Shown here: piece after piece, positions 36,253-48,584 of the stretch
Layout of the letters: the number at the start of each line of letters is the position of its first letter
Numbering within the stretch: the first letter of the stretch is position 1
Assembly (NCBI GenBank): GCA_037953625.1
Contig: CM075651.1
Coordinates: forward strand, 157,613,501-157,677,500
Length of the DNA stretch: 64,000 nucleotides
Source: Crotalaria pallida
Lineage: Eukaryota; Streptophyta; Magnoliopsida; Fabales; Fabaceae
Direction: 5' to 3'
Made by a program: the position numbers and the translations under genes
Notes under the pieces: generated by a model
What the model was told of the DNA's origin: nothing
Seen by the model: only the letters and a program-made list of their open reading frames with translations
The model's database searches: none

Positions 36253-36299
36253 AACGAGAAAAATTACAAGCAAACTATGTTTTTCTAATAATATGTTTA

Positions 36300-36890
36300 T
36301 GATAATGGGTTACGGGAGCTCCTCCTTCCTATGTTTATGTTTGTTTTTACATGCTGTTTCTCGCTGGGAGAGGGACGTCTCCCTCCTTTGGGGTGGGGTG
36401 GGTTTGTTTCCCTCGGTTTATTTGAGTTTTTGTTTTGCCTTTGAGCAATTTGTTTTGTTTTGTGTGTTTCCAGTGGAGAGATGACTCTAGATAGTTTCTA
36501 CTTTCCAGATCTGATGGTCATCCTCTTTACTCCAATAATTGGAAGGTTACTCGTTGAGACACATCTTCATTTGCCGACTGTTGATTTGGCTACCGTCCAA
36601 CGACTCTCTCGTTTTAGATGTGAGATTCCTTGTCGTCGAACTGCGCTTAGTCCCAGCATCAATGAGATTGTTATCTTGGAATTAAAGGTTATTGAATCTC
36701 CCGTTAGAGTCCGGTTTTGGTAGTTGCTGATGATCCATGTCCACATGGAAGAGTCTATTGTTGCAGTATATTTTGTTTTCCCTTTAACTATTATTAGGGT
36801 GAAATATCATGTACTTGTAATTGTCATGTTTGTCATTACTTATACTGTTTCTAATCTATGAATAAAATACACTTTCCCTTAAAAAAAAAA
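36300..36890 (+). mobile_element. LINE-like 3' fragment with poly(A)
   Basis: The segment ends in AATAAAATACACTTTCCC followed by an A-run and shares CTTTCCAGATCTGATGGT plus general layout with the TSD-flanked insertion at 962-1575. A TSD was not identified. The open frames at 36293-36484 and 36460-36723 match nothing I recognise. Confidence 0.55.
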
Positions 36891-37739
36891 ATTGGTTAGA
36901 ATAAGTTTTTATGGTAATTTTTTTTAATTGGTAGTAATTGAGAAGGCAACGATGAAAAAAAAATATAAAGAACTTAAAAAATAAATCACATCAAAGTAAA
37001 GGTTTGACAGGATATTAAAGAGTTGGAATTTAAAGAACTTGAAAAATAAAATGTCCAGAGAGTAAAATTCTTGAAAAATCACCCCAATCACTTATATTCA
37101 AGGACGGAATGAACATATGTTAACAACATTTTCGATTGTGAGAGATTCTTTCATTGTATTTATGATTTAATTATTTATGAAGGGTTTATATGAACATATC
37201 AGATACTAAGAGTCATTTTTTATTCTTAGGTGATCGCTGCAACAGTTTTTAACTTTTTATATTTCTCAATATTCTTAGAAATTGCACTATAATTTTATTC
37301 TCAATAATGTTACGTGAATATCCAACGTAAATATTAACATTTAATACTTATCTTTTTTAGAAAATAATGTAATGGAAAGATGATGAGCATTGGAATGATT
37401 TTTTTTTTTTCAAAAAATAGGTGTTGAGCATTTCTTTGTCTACAAGAAACAGTTTTACTGATAAAGTTGTGAGACCTTAAACATGGGCACTTAGCTTGGA
37501 TTCAAACTCCGCCATATGTACTCCCTAAATATTTTGGTTAGAAGTTTTTCAAATAGTGAAATAGGATTGCTAACAAGTATTCTAAATTAGGGACCCCAAT
37601 TATTTTTGTTGCCTCAGGCCTATACAACGTCAGGTCGAAGTTGTCCGCAAAATTAACATGTCAATAGTAAAATTAATGTGAGCACTTGGATTCAAACTCT
37701 GACAGTTGTACTCTCTTCCCAGCTTGCTCCCCTATGCAA
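36891..37739. other. Spacer, part of the polygalacturonase segmental duplication
   Basis: 37125-37320 (TTGTGAGAGATTCTTTC, ACTAAGAG..TATTTT..GATTCTTAGG) matches 30905-31130, which marks the distal edge of the duplicated segment. The rest is AT-rich with no gene. Confidence 0.55.
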
Positions 37740-37799
37740 AATTAAAAAAAAAAAAAACTTTGCATATAAAAAATACATATATGTTACGTAGTTTTTATT

Positions 37800-37990
37800 T
37801 AATCGATTTTAGTTATTGATACAGTTTGTTTTTTTTTGGTTGTGCAGTGTCCCTTGAACTCAAGGCTAAGGAGAAAAAGGTATTCAAAATGGGTTTTCCT
37901 TTGTTGAAAGTTAAGATAGCTTGCGTTGTTTTTTTCTTTTTTTTTTTCTCCTTTGCGTTGGATGTTTATGAAGTAAAAACTTGATAATAT
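37800..37990 (+). pseudogene. Relic of nsLTP last intron and exon 2
   Basis: TTATTGATACAGTTTGTT, the acceptor TGTGCAG, GTCCCTTGA, AAGGCTAA and GAGAAAAA..GTATTCAAAATG match the end of the intact nsLTP gene (49665-49760) in order. After the acceptor the frame would again give N-V-P-stop. The first exon is absent, so an nsLTP copy once stood here and was largely lost. Confidence 0.75.
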
Positions 37991-38498
37991 TAATAGTAAA
38001 ATCTTGGATGTTGCTTTGTATAATTGTTATCGAATCACCTTGAAGTAACCTTTATTAATACATGTACAAACTAGAATGAAATTAAACTTTGTAGGCCTCT
38101 AGGTGGACTTTCTTAAATTGTTTTACAAATCTTCGAATAAGAGGTTACGTGCTTCGTCTTAGATATACCATCCAAAGATGTTGGGCCATTGAAGAATATT
38201 CGTGAATGAAGAGTTTCAAAACAATAAACATAATTTAAGTTTCATCAACAAGATCAAGCAAAGTTGGTAGACAGTTGAGTTCTTTAACTATGATATCAGG
38301 GGTTTGCTTCCTGTCGTGGATATGAAAAATGAAAAATGTTTTAATTTGTTGGTAGAGGCAAAACTCACTTAGATGATCTTTATGTTTCGGAGGGGATTAA
38401 TATTTGGCTATCAGATGGAGGATATCTCTTGGTGAAAAAAAAAACATAATTTAAGTTTCACATATATATTTATATGATGGACAAGTAATTTTATCTGG
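37991..38498. other. AT-rich spacer
   Basis: No gene, repeat boundary or RNA could be recognised in this stretch. Confidence 0.45.
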
Positions 38499-39010
38499 GG
38501 TTAATTAAGTTTTTGCTACCGTTTAATTTTGCTTTTAATTTCAAGAATTTTGTTGCAAAGTTTTTATCTTTGCAAAATTGAAAGTTTTGGAATTAGTCTC
38601 TTCGTTCGTATAATTCAGTTAAGTATTAACATGACTGACAAAATTTCACATCTGCACTATCAAATGTACCACATATGACATGGATTTTTTTTCTATATAC
38701 AAAAAATACCGAAAAAATAAAACACTTTCGATATTTCGATCTATCTTTTCCAAACTTTTTTTTTTCATATTTTCTCGGTATTTATCAAATAAAAAAATTT
38801 TAAAAAAAAATCGAACTATCATATGTCAAGCACATGATAGTATTGACATGCATAAATTTCCACATACCATGTCAGCACTTAATAGAACAAAACAAACAGA
38901 ATAACTAATTTCAAAACTTAAAATTTTTCAAAGACTAAAACCTAAAAAGCTATTTTCAAAAACTAAACACAAAATTATCCCGATTTAAAATGGCAAAAGC
39001 TTAGTTAGCC
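38499..39010. mobile_element. Imperfect foldback element
   Basis: GGTTAATTAAGTTTTTGCTA and AGTTTTGGAATTAGTCT at the left pair with the inverses of TGGCAAAAGCTTAGTTAGCC and ACTAATTTCAAAACTT at the right. The centre is AT-rich and non-coding. Confidence 0.6.
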
Positions 39011-39500
39011 TTTTTATTTAAATACCGTAAAACTACTGGATTTCGTCCCTTAACTTTTTTCGTTTCAAATAAATCCGTAAGTTTGTAACTTGTTTCAAAT
39101 AAATCCTTCCATCCAATTTTGTCTTAACACTGTTAATGAGAGTCTCCTTTGTGGCAACCATTGGTCTTGCGTGGCTAAAACTCAACGTTACACCCCCAAA
39201 ATGATGTCATATGAGGCCAAAAGAGAAAACCAAAACAGTTAGGGATAGCCCAATAAGCTTCTATTTTGGTCTCATACGACATCGTTTTGAGGTGTAACGT
39301 TGATTTTTAGCCTTGTAAGACCATTGGTTGCCACATAGGAGGCTCCCATTAACGGTGTTAAAACAAAATTGGACGGAAGGATTTATTTGAAACAAGTTAC
39401 AAACTTCCGGATTTATTTGAAACGAAAAAAAGTTAAGGGACGAAATCGCAACCAAAAAATAACTTACATGACCAATCTAATAGTTTTGCCTTTAAATAAT
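39011..39500. mobile_element. Foldback element with ~190-bp arms
   Basis: The left arm (about 39035-39225) and the inverse of the right arm (about 39270-39450) match closely, for example TTTCGTCCCTTAACTTTTTT, TTGTAACTTGTTTCAAATAA and CAACGTTACACC. The loop is about 45 bp. Transcription through it would give a long hairpin. Confidence 0.82.
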
Positions 39501-40410
39501 CTATCATCATAAAGAAGACTTCAAGTGGCTATTTGTTTGTCCACGACACATCACAAGAAAACAAAACAGTATTTTTGCTACCACATTTAGCCACCATGGA
39601 CCCATCGGTTATAATTAGTAGCTATGTTTGCAACTATTTCTCCCAATTTAATACAAAAAAATTAAAATAAAAAATTCACTTATTTCTTTCACTCTGTTCT
39701 CACTCTGACCCTTGTCTCATTTTCTCACTCTCGAACATGCTATTCTCACTGACTCTCTATCTCTCACACGAATCACACACTTCTCACTCTTGATTGTTCT
39801 CAGCTCACACACACACACACTCTCTCTCTCTCTCTCTCTCTCTTACACTTCTCTCGTTCTTTGAAGCCTTCCCACAACAACGCTATCACTGCCACACCGC
39901 CACCATCACCATTGTCTCTCACGCCTTATCATTTTACCTCCTCACCAAAGCGACCACCACCTTCTTCTCTATTGAATGGTATGTCTTCTAGATCTCTCTC
40001 TCTCTCTCATTTTGTGATTTGAATTTTAGGGATTAGGGTTCTGAATTTGTATTGAAATTGTATTTTATAGGTTTTGAAATTGTGATTTGTTTTATGATTG
40101 TGATTAACCAAACTTTTTATCAATTATTTTGGTTTCAGATCTAGGATTCTTCCGATTTTTGGATCTATTAGCTATTACTTAGAAATAAAAGGTTTCCTTC
40201 AGCCAAGCTAACTTTTTCCCTGTAATCCTACTTGCCACAATTGGTTGTTGATTTGTGGTTTGTGAATCAATTTTTTTAGTTGCTTTATTTCTGTTTCAAA
40301 TTGTTTTTTCCTTCCATTTATCCATTTATGTCATTTTTATTTTTCTGGGATTTTCGATCTTTGATGAACATTCAGATTCCCCAACTTGATTTTCATTAAT
40401 TTCATAACGA
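39501..40410. other. Possible orphan gene 5' leader with (CA)n(CT)n microsatellite
   Basis: A CA/CT microsatellite at 39806-39842 is followed by C-rich, Pro/Thr-type sequence, a donor-like TGGTATGTCTTCTAG and a T-rich intron-like stretch. This looks like the 5' leader and first intron of a plant gene, but no coding exon follows before the promoter array starts at 40411. It may be a gene beheaded by the array, or chance. Confidence 0.35.
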
Positions 40411-41560
40411 GGAAATTTATTACTTCTGCATGTTCAGTAACTCAAGTTGAAAACAATTGGATAATGATTTTATTTTTATTTATCATTAGTGATATTCATA
40501 TTCATAAAATAAAATAGAAATTAAGGTAGAGGTCAGATATAATATTTTGTTCAAAATTAAATGTACAAAAAAAAATATTTTGAGTTAACGGACAAAAAAG
40601 CCAAATTTTCGTATCAAACTCAAGCAGTTCACTCTTCCTTTTTGGCAGTTTTCTAAATTGACCGCTATATAGCTATCTTTTGACACCTTCATTTCATATC
40701 TTGCATCAAAACACAATAGAATGTATAGGTTAAAAAAAATCCTTATTATTGTTGATCTTGATCATATGCATCCTCCATGAAAAGTAATGTAGTCTGAGTT
40801 GGGTACGACAATTATTGAAAAAAAAACTCTTAATACAAAAAATTTATTATATATGCATGTTCAGTATCTCGGAGTTGACAACAATTGGATAATGAGTTTA
40901 TTTTTATTTATCATTCGTGATATTCGTATTCATAAAATAAAAAAGAAATTAAGTTAAAGGTCAGATATAATGTTTTGTTCAAAATTCAATGTAAAAAAAA
41001 TATATTTTGAGTTAACGGACGAAAAAGCCAAATTTTCGTAACAAACTCAAACGGTTCACTCTTCCTTCTGAACAGTTTTCTAAATTTGTCGCTATATATC
41101 TATCTTTCGCCACCTTCATTTCATATCTTCCATTAAAACACAACATAATGTATAAGTTAAAAAATTCCTTATTATTATTATTGTTGATCTTGACCATATG
41201 TGTCCTCCATGAAAAGTGATGTTGTTTGAGTTGGGTAGCACAATTATATTGACAACAAAACTCTTAATACAAACAATTTATTACTTCTGCATGTTTAATA
41301 ACTCGAAGTTGACAACAATTGGATAATAAGTTTATCTTTATTTATCATTAGTGATATTCGTATTTATAAAATAAAATAGAAATTAAGTTGGAGGTAAGAT
41401 ATAATGTTTTGTTCAAAATTCAATGTACAAAAAATTATATTTTTAGTTATCAGACAAAAAAGCCAAATTTTCGTAACAAACTCAAGCGGTTAACTCTTCC
41501 TTTTTGGCAGTTTTCTAAATTTGTTGCTATATATATAGCTACTTTCGCCACATTCATTTC

Positions 41561-42494
41561 ATATCTTTTAGGGGTGTAACGATCCGGTCCGGTCCGGTCT
41601 TTAATGGACTTCAGGGACCGGACCGTTTAAATTTATGTGGTCCGGTCCGGTCCGGTCTGGAAGTTTTTTATATGCAAAGACCAGACCAGACCATTTCGAT
41701 CCGGACCGTTTCGGTCCGATCCGGTCCGGTCCATTTGGACCATAATAATAACAATTTAATAAAAAGCCTGTTTTTTTTTTCTTTTTTTGTCCACAGATAT
41801 TTTTCTTTAAAAAAATTAATTCATCCATCTTTTTTATTACTTAAAATAACTAAAAATAACTTGACTCAATTTAACATTTGGACAAACAATTGGGAGATAC
41901 AACCGTAGAAAACATACTTCCTCAGGTAAAAAAACAAGGATCTTTCCAAGATGAGAAATCTAGGATACTTACCTGGCTAGAATCATTTGAACTGCAAGAT
42001 TGGATTTCTTGTGTCGGGGGATCAAGTCAAGATGCAATGACATCTCGCATTATTGTTGCTGCTGCATTGGCTATCTGGTACCCTAGTCTCGTAAAGCCAA
42101 AGTCTTGCCCCTTTAGTTGTTCATCCATTGATGAAGTTAGCTATGGCCATGAATGAGAAATATAGCTCCATTGTTGCTGAGCTCCTTGCAGAGGGCATGG
42201 AGAGTACATGGAAAGAATTCATTGTCTCTGAGGAAGTATGATGCGTGGGCCGTAGGCTGCTTATGGCTTATTGGTTTTTTTATTTTTTTTTTAATATTTC
42301 AACTACCGGTCCGGTCCGGTCTTCGCGGTCTAAAAAATCGCCAGACCGTGGACCGGACCACTGAATAACGGTCCCAAAATTTTCAGACCGGACCGGACCA
42401 CGGTCTCACGATCTGGTCCATTTTTTGGTCCGGTCGGTCCGGTTCGATCGGTCTCGCGATCCCAGACCGGACCACTTACACCCCTAATATCTTT
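41561..42494. mobile_element. 918-bp hAT-type element carrying a host gene fragment, 8-bp TSD
   Basis: The element is 41569-42486, bracketed by ATATCTTT (41561-41568, 42487-42494). Its termini are TAGGGGTGTAAC and the inverse of TTACACCCCTA, and subterminal regions are dense in GGTCCGGTCC. The same ends occur at 52512-53267. The interior 41880-42242 is not transposon-like and encodes part of a WDR7-like protein. No transposase is present. The element landed inside one promoter-array unit. Confidence 0.9.
41880..42242 (+). pseudogene. WDR7/rabconnectin-3-like gene fragment inside the hAT-type element
   Basis: The plus strand reads ILTWLESFELQDWISCVGG, SSQDAMTSRI and AAALAIWYPSLVKP. After a one-base insertion near 42103 the next frame continues with HPLMKLAMAMNEKYSS and ELLAEGMESTWKE before a stop. 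This combination resembles the C-terminal helical part of the plant WD40-repeat protein of the WDR7 type (family recalled, not searched). The frame shift, missing WD repeats and stop mean it is not a working gene. Its position between subterminal repeats indicates capture by the transposon. Confidence 0.72.
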
Positions 42495-45135
42495 CATCAA
42501 AACACAACAAAATTTATAGGTTAAAAAAATCCTTATTATTGTTGATCTTCATCATATGAATCCTTCATGAAAAGTATTGTTAGGTTGTTTGAGTTGGGTA
42601 GGACAATTATCGACAACAAAACTCTTTATACAAAAAATTTATTACTTCTGCATGTTCATCAGTAACTCTGTTGACAACAATTGGATAATAAATTTATTTT
42701 TATTTATCATTTGTGATATTCGTATTCATAAAATAAAATAGAAATTAAGTTATAGGTCAGATATATTGTTTTTTCAAAATTCAATGTACAATAAAATATA
42801 TTTTGAGTTAACGGACAAAAAAGCCAAATTTTCGTAACAAACTGAAGCTATTCACTCTTCCTTTTTGGCAGTTTTCTAAATTTGTTGCTATATAGCTATC
42901 TTTCGACTCCTTTATTTCATATTTTTCATGAAAACACAACAGAATGTATAATTTTAAAAAAAAATCCTTACTACTATTGTTGATCTTGACCATATGCATC
43001 CTCCATGAAAAGCAATGTTGTTGGAGTTGGGTAGGACAATCATCGACGTCAAAACTCTTAATACAAAAAATTTATTACTTCTGCATGTTTAGTAACTCGA
43101 AGTTGACAACAATTGGATAATAAGTTTATTTTTATTTATCATTAGTGATATTCGTATTCATAAAATAAAATAGAAATTAAGTTGGAGGTCAAATATAATG
43201 TTTTTGTTCAAAATTCAATGTATAAAAAAATATGTTTTGAGTTAATGGACAAAAAAGCCAAATTTTTGTAACAAACTCAAGCGGTTCACTCTTCCTTTTT
43301 GGCAGTTTTCTAAATTTGTCGCTATATAGCTACTTTCGCCACCTTCATTTCATATCTTTCATCAAAACATACACAACATAATGTTTAGTTTAAAAAAAAT
43401 CTTATTATTGTTGATCTTCACCATATGAATCCTCCATGAAAATTAATGTTGTTTGAGATGGGTAGGGCAATTATTGACAACAAAACTCTTAATATAAAAA
43501 ATTTATTACTTCTGCATGTTTAGTAACTCGAAGTTGACAACAATTGGATAATAAGTTTATTTTTATTTATCATGAGTGATATTCATATTCATAAAATAAA
43601 ATGGAAATTAAGTTAGATGACAGATATAATGTTTTGTTCAAAATTCAACGTAAAAAAATATATTTTGAGTTAACAGACAAAAAGCCAAATTTTCGTAACA
43701 AACTCAAGCGGTTCACTCTTCCTTTTTGACAGTTTTCTAAATTTGTCCCTATATAGCTATCTTTCGCCACCTTCATTTCATATCTTTCATCAAAACACAA
43801 CAGAATGTATAGGTTAAAAAAATCTTTATTATTATTGCTGATCTTGACCATATGCATCCTCCATGAAAAATAATGTTTGAATTGGGTAGGACAATTATTG
43901 ACAACAAAACTTTTAATATAAAAAATTTATTACTTCTGCATGTTCAGTAACTCGAAGTTGACAACAATTGGATAATAAGTTTATTTTTATTTATCATTAG
44001 TGACATTCGTATTCATAAAATAAAATAGAAATTAAGTTGGAGGTTAGTTATAATGTTTTGTTCAAAATTCAATGTACAAAAATATTTATTTTGACTTAAC
44101 GAACAAAAAAGCCAAATTTTCGTAACAAACTCAAGCGATTCACTCGATCTTCCTTTTTGGCAATTTTCTAAATTTGCCGCTATATAGCTACTTTTCGACA
44201 CCTTCATTTCGTATCTTTCATCAAAACAACACAAAATGTATAGGTTAAAAAATTCTTATTATTTTTGATCTTGATCATATGCAACCTCCATGAAAAGTAA
44301 TGCTGTTTGAATTGGGTAGGACAATTATTGACCACAGAACTCTTCATACAAAAATTTATTAACTTGAAGTTGACGATAAATGTTTAATAAGTTTATTTTT
44401 ATTTATCATTAGTGATATTCGTATTCATAAAATAAAATAGAAATCAAGTTAGAGGTTAGATATAATGTTTTTTTTTTCAAAATTCAATGTACAAAAAATA
44501 TATTTTGAGTTAGTGGACAAAGAAGCTAAATTTTCGTAACAAACTCAAGCGGTTCACTCTTCATTTTTGGCAGTTTTCTAAATTTGCCGCTATATAGGTA
44601 CCTTTCGCCACCTTCATTTCATATCTTTCATCAAAACACAACATAATGCACAGGTTAAAAAAATTCTTATTGTAAACCAAAAAAAAAAAAAAAAGAAAAA
44701 TCTTATTATTGTTGATCTTCACCATATGCATCCTCCACATGAAAAGTAATGTTGTTTGAGTTGGGTAGGACAATTATCGACAACAAAACTCTTAATACAA
44801 AAAATTTATTACTTCTGCATATTGAGTAACTCGAAGTTGACAATAATTGGATAATAAGTTTATTTTTATTTATCATTAATGATATTCGTATTCATAAAAT
44901 AAAATAGAAATTAAGGTGGAGGTCATATATAATGTTTTGCTCAAAATTCAATGTTAAAAAAATATATTTTGAGTTAACGGACAAAAAAGCCAAATTTTCG
45001 TAACAAACTCAAGAGATTCACTCTTCCTTTAATCTTTGGTAGTTTTCTAAATTTGCTGCTGTATAGCTATATTTCATCACCTTCATTTTATGTCTTTCAT
45101 CAAAACACAATAGAAGCAAATTCAGGAACCATAAT

Positions 45136-45490
45136 ATGAAAAACAAGTTTGTAGCATTACTGGCTTCTCTTATCATGTTGCTCATTATTATGTTGGAGCC
45201 TATACAAAGTTTTGATTGCGACAATGCGAAAACAAACCTGATTCCTTGTTTAAACTACCTCATTGGTGATGGTTATGACGCCCCTTCAGGTTAATGTTGC
45301 AATGTCGTCCAAGGCCTGAAATCATCAACTGTACTCCTACTAAAGTAGATAGAGTTGCAGCTCGTGAGTGCCTTAAAGCAGCTGCTGACACTTTTCATGG
45401 TATTAAGGAGGGCTTAGTTGTCTCTCTTCCAAAACAATGTGGGATTGATGTGGGATTCACCTTCTCCAAGGACATAGACTGCAAAAAGTA
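45136..45490 (+). pseudogene. Broken nsLTP copy
   Basis: The copy starts MKNKFVALLASLIMLL, shares the signal peptide and FDC..AKTNLIPCLNYLIG with the intact gene at 48677, then has TAA in place of the Ser codon just before the Cys-Cys pair (near 45293). A 5-bp insertion near 45330 shifts the frame, and the CXC motif has become RXC (AARECLK). The rest, including FTFSKDIDC, is still recognisable. The intron start matches the intact gene up to about 45768, where a coiled-coil gene fragment replaces the remainder. It sits directly after a promoter-array unit. Confidence 0.9.
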
Positions 45491-45768
45491 AGTTCTCAAA
45501 ATCTCTACTAACATATACTTCTTCAGTTTTTTTTTTTTGAGGAAACCTCTTACATATGCTTTATCATAAGTTTGTTTTTACCACTAACTAAGTCTTTTAA
45601 AAATGTAAAATATTATCATAATTGTATTGTGAAGTTAAACCATTCAATTTAACATTATTTTACATCTTTTTGAAGTTAACTTATAACTCAAAAATTTAAG
45701 AGGATCTAATTAGCAACACTACATAAATTTCACTATTTAATCTTGGCTTAAATTTGATCTTAGTATAA

Positions 45769-46678
45769 ATATTCCAGATTCTGAGAAGAAGAATGGCGAA
45801 AAGGAGAAAAAGAATGTTGAAAAAGAGGAGCAGATTGCAAGATTTGGAGCAGATAAGGAAAAGGAAATCAGTAAATTGAAGGAACTTTTTGAGGCGGAGT
45901 AAAAAAGGGCCGATATTGAGAGGAAGAGTGTCGAGAAGGAGAAAAAGAAAGCTGACGAGACTTGGAAGTTACTAGAAGTGTAGAAGAAGAAGAATGTTGA
46001 AAAGAGAGTGCAAATTGCCAAAATTGAAGCAGAGAAGAAGTTGGAGGAGCATAGGATTCATCTTTGTCAGTTAGAAAAAGAAGATAATGAGGTGAAAGCA
46101 AAATTGGCGTTCGAAATGTCTGCATTTGAGGAGGCAAACAAAAGATTTGAAGCTGAAAACCGGAAGATATTAGCTGAGTAAAGAAATGCCGAGGCAGGGA
46201 TGGCAAAAGTGAATGAAAAGTTGCATTGCTGAAAAACAGAAGGCAAATCAGGAAAAAGGACGTGCAGATGCAATGGTGGTTAAAGCAGAGTCGCAGAAGG
46301 CACTTGCAGAAGATAACTGTAAGAAATTCATGGAAGAGAAACGTTGTGCAGATAAGATGTCTCAACAGTTAGAACTTAGAAGAGGATAAGCGAACAATTG
46401 ATGGTTTGAAGCATAAGATAGCTGAACTCTCATCCGCGAGAGAACTCATTGACATTTTTGGAGCAATTGCGGAAGCTGGTTCGAAAGCTGAAAGTACTAA
46501 AACTAAGCTTTTGAAAAGCCAACTAAAGCTGTAAAAGCTACGAGTGAAGAACGCGAAGCAAAAATTTAAGTTAGAATCAAGTCGTCGCAGCATTTTGCAG
46601 CGCGAATTAGGTCATCTAAAGATTGATTCCATTCAACTTCTACGTCGTCTTGATATGTTGGATGCATCATTTTATAAC
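45769..46678 (+). pseudogene. Decayed copy of part of exon 3 of the coiled-coil gene
   Basis: The segment matches about 55150-56010 of the downstream coiled-coil gene, for example KEKEISKLKELFEAE, RADAMVVKAESQKALAED and HLKIDSIQLLRRLDMLDASF. In-frame stops (TAA near 45899, TAG near 45981, TAA near 46178 and 46530) and small indels disable it. It contains exon sequence only and stops at LDASF, where the promoter array resumes. The left edge lies inside the broken nsLTP intron. Confidence 0.88.
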
Positions 46679-48584
46679 TTCCGCATGTTCAGTAACTCGA
46701 AGTTGTCAACAATTTGATACTAAGTTTATTTTTATTTATCATTACTGATATTCGTAATCCTAAATTAAAATAAAAATTAAGTTAGAGGCCACGTATAATG
46801 TTTTGTTCAAAATTCAATGTAAAAAAAATATATTTTGAGTTAACGGACAAAAAAGCCAAATTTTCGTAACTAACTCAAACGGTTCACTCTTCCTTTTTGG
46901 CAGTTTTATAAATTTGCCGCTATATAGTTACCTTTCGCCACCATCATTTCATATATTACATCAAAACACAACATAATGTATAGGTTAAAAAAATCCTTAT
47001 TATTGTTGATCTTGACCATATGCATCCTCCATATATAAAAAGTAATGTTGTTTGAGTTAGGTAGGACAATTCCCGATCGAAACTCTTAATACAAAAAATT
47101 TATTACTTCCGCATTTTTATTTATCATTAGGGATATTCATATTCATAAAATAAAATAGAAATTAAGTTAGAGGTCAGGTATAATGTTTTACAAATTCAAT
47201 GTTAAAAAAAAAATATATTTTGAGTTAACGGACAAAAAAGCAAAATTTTTCGTAACAAACTCCAACTGTTCACTACTCTTCCTTTTTGGCAGTTTTCTTA
47301 ATTTGCCGCTATATAGCCACCTTTTGCCACCTTCATTTCATATCTTTCATCAAAACACAACAAAATGTATAGGTTAAACGTATATGTTAAAAAATCCTTA
47401 TTATTGTTGATCTTGACCATATGCATCCTCCATGGAAAATAATGTTGTTTGAGATGGGTAGGATAATTACCGACAACAAAACTCTTATTACAAAAAATTT
47501 ATTACTTTTGCATGTTCAGCAACTCGAAGTTGTCAACAATTGGATACTAAGTTTATTTTTATTTATCATTAGTGATATTCGTAATCATAAATTAAAATAA
47601 AAATTAAGTTAGAAGCCAGATATAATGTTTTGTTCAAAATTCAATGTACAAAAAAATATATTTTGAGTTAACGGACAAAAAAGCCAAATTTTCGTAACCA
47701 TCTCTAGCGATTCACTCTTCCTTTTTGGCAGTTTTCTTAATTTGCCGCTATATAGCTACCTTTCGCCACCATCATTTCATATCTTTCATCAAAACACAAC
47801 ATAATGTATTGGTTAAAAAAATCATAATTATTGTTGATCTTGACCATAATCCTCCTTGAAAAGTAATGTTGTTTGTGTTGGGTATGACAACAATTAGTGA
47901 CAACAAAACTCTTAATACAAAAAATTTATTACTTTTGGATGTCCAGTACTTCGAAGTTTACAACAATTGGATAATAAGTGTATTTTTATTTATCATTAGT
48001 GATATTCGTATTCATAAAATAAAAGAAAAATTAAGTTAGAGGTTAGATATAATGTTTTGTTCAAAATTCAATGTATTTTTTTTAGTTAACGGACCAAGAA
48101 GCTAAATTTTCGTAACAAACTCAACCGGTTCACTCTTCCTTTTTGGCAATTTTCTAAATTTGCCACTATATAGCTACTTTTCACCACCTTCATTCCATAT
48201 CTTTCTTAAAACATAATAGAATGTATAGGTTAAAAAATTCCTTATTATTGTTGATCTTGACCATATGCATTCTCCATGAAAAGTAATGTTGTTTGAGTTG
48301 GGTACCGACAATTACCAACAACAAAACTCTTAATACAAAAAATGTATTACTTCTGCATGTTCAGTAACTTGAAGTTGACCGTAATTGGATAATAAATTTA
48401 TTTTTATTTATCATTAGTGATATTCGTATTCATAAAATAAAATAGAAATTAAGTAAAAAGTCAGATATATAATGTTTTGTTCAAAATTCAATGTTCGAAA
48501 AAATATATATTTTGAGTTAAGGGACAAAAAAGCCATATTTTCATAACAAACTCAAGTGGTTCACTCTTTCTTTTTGGTTGTTTT

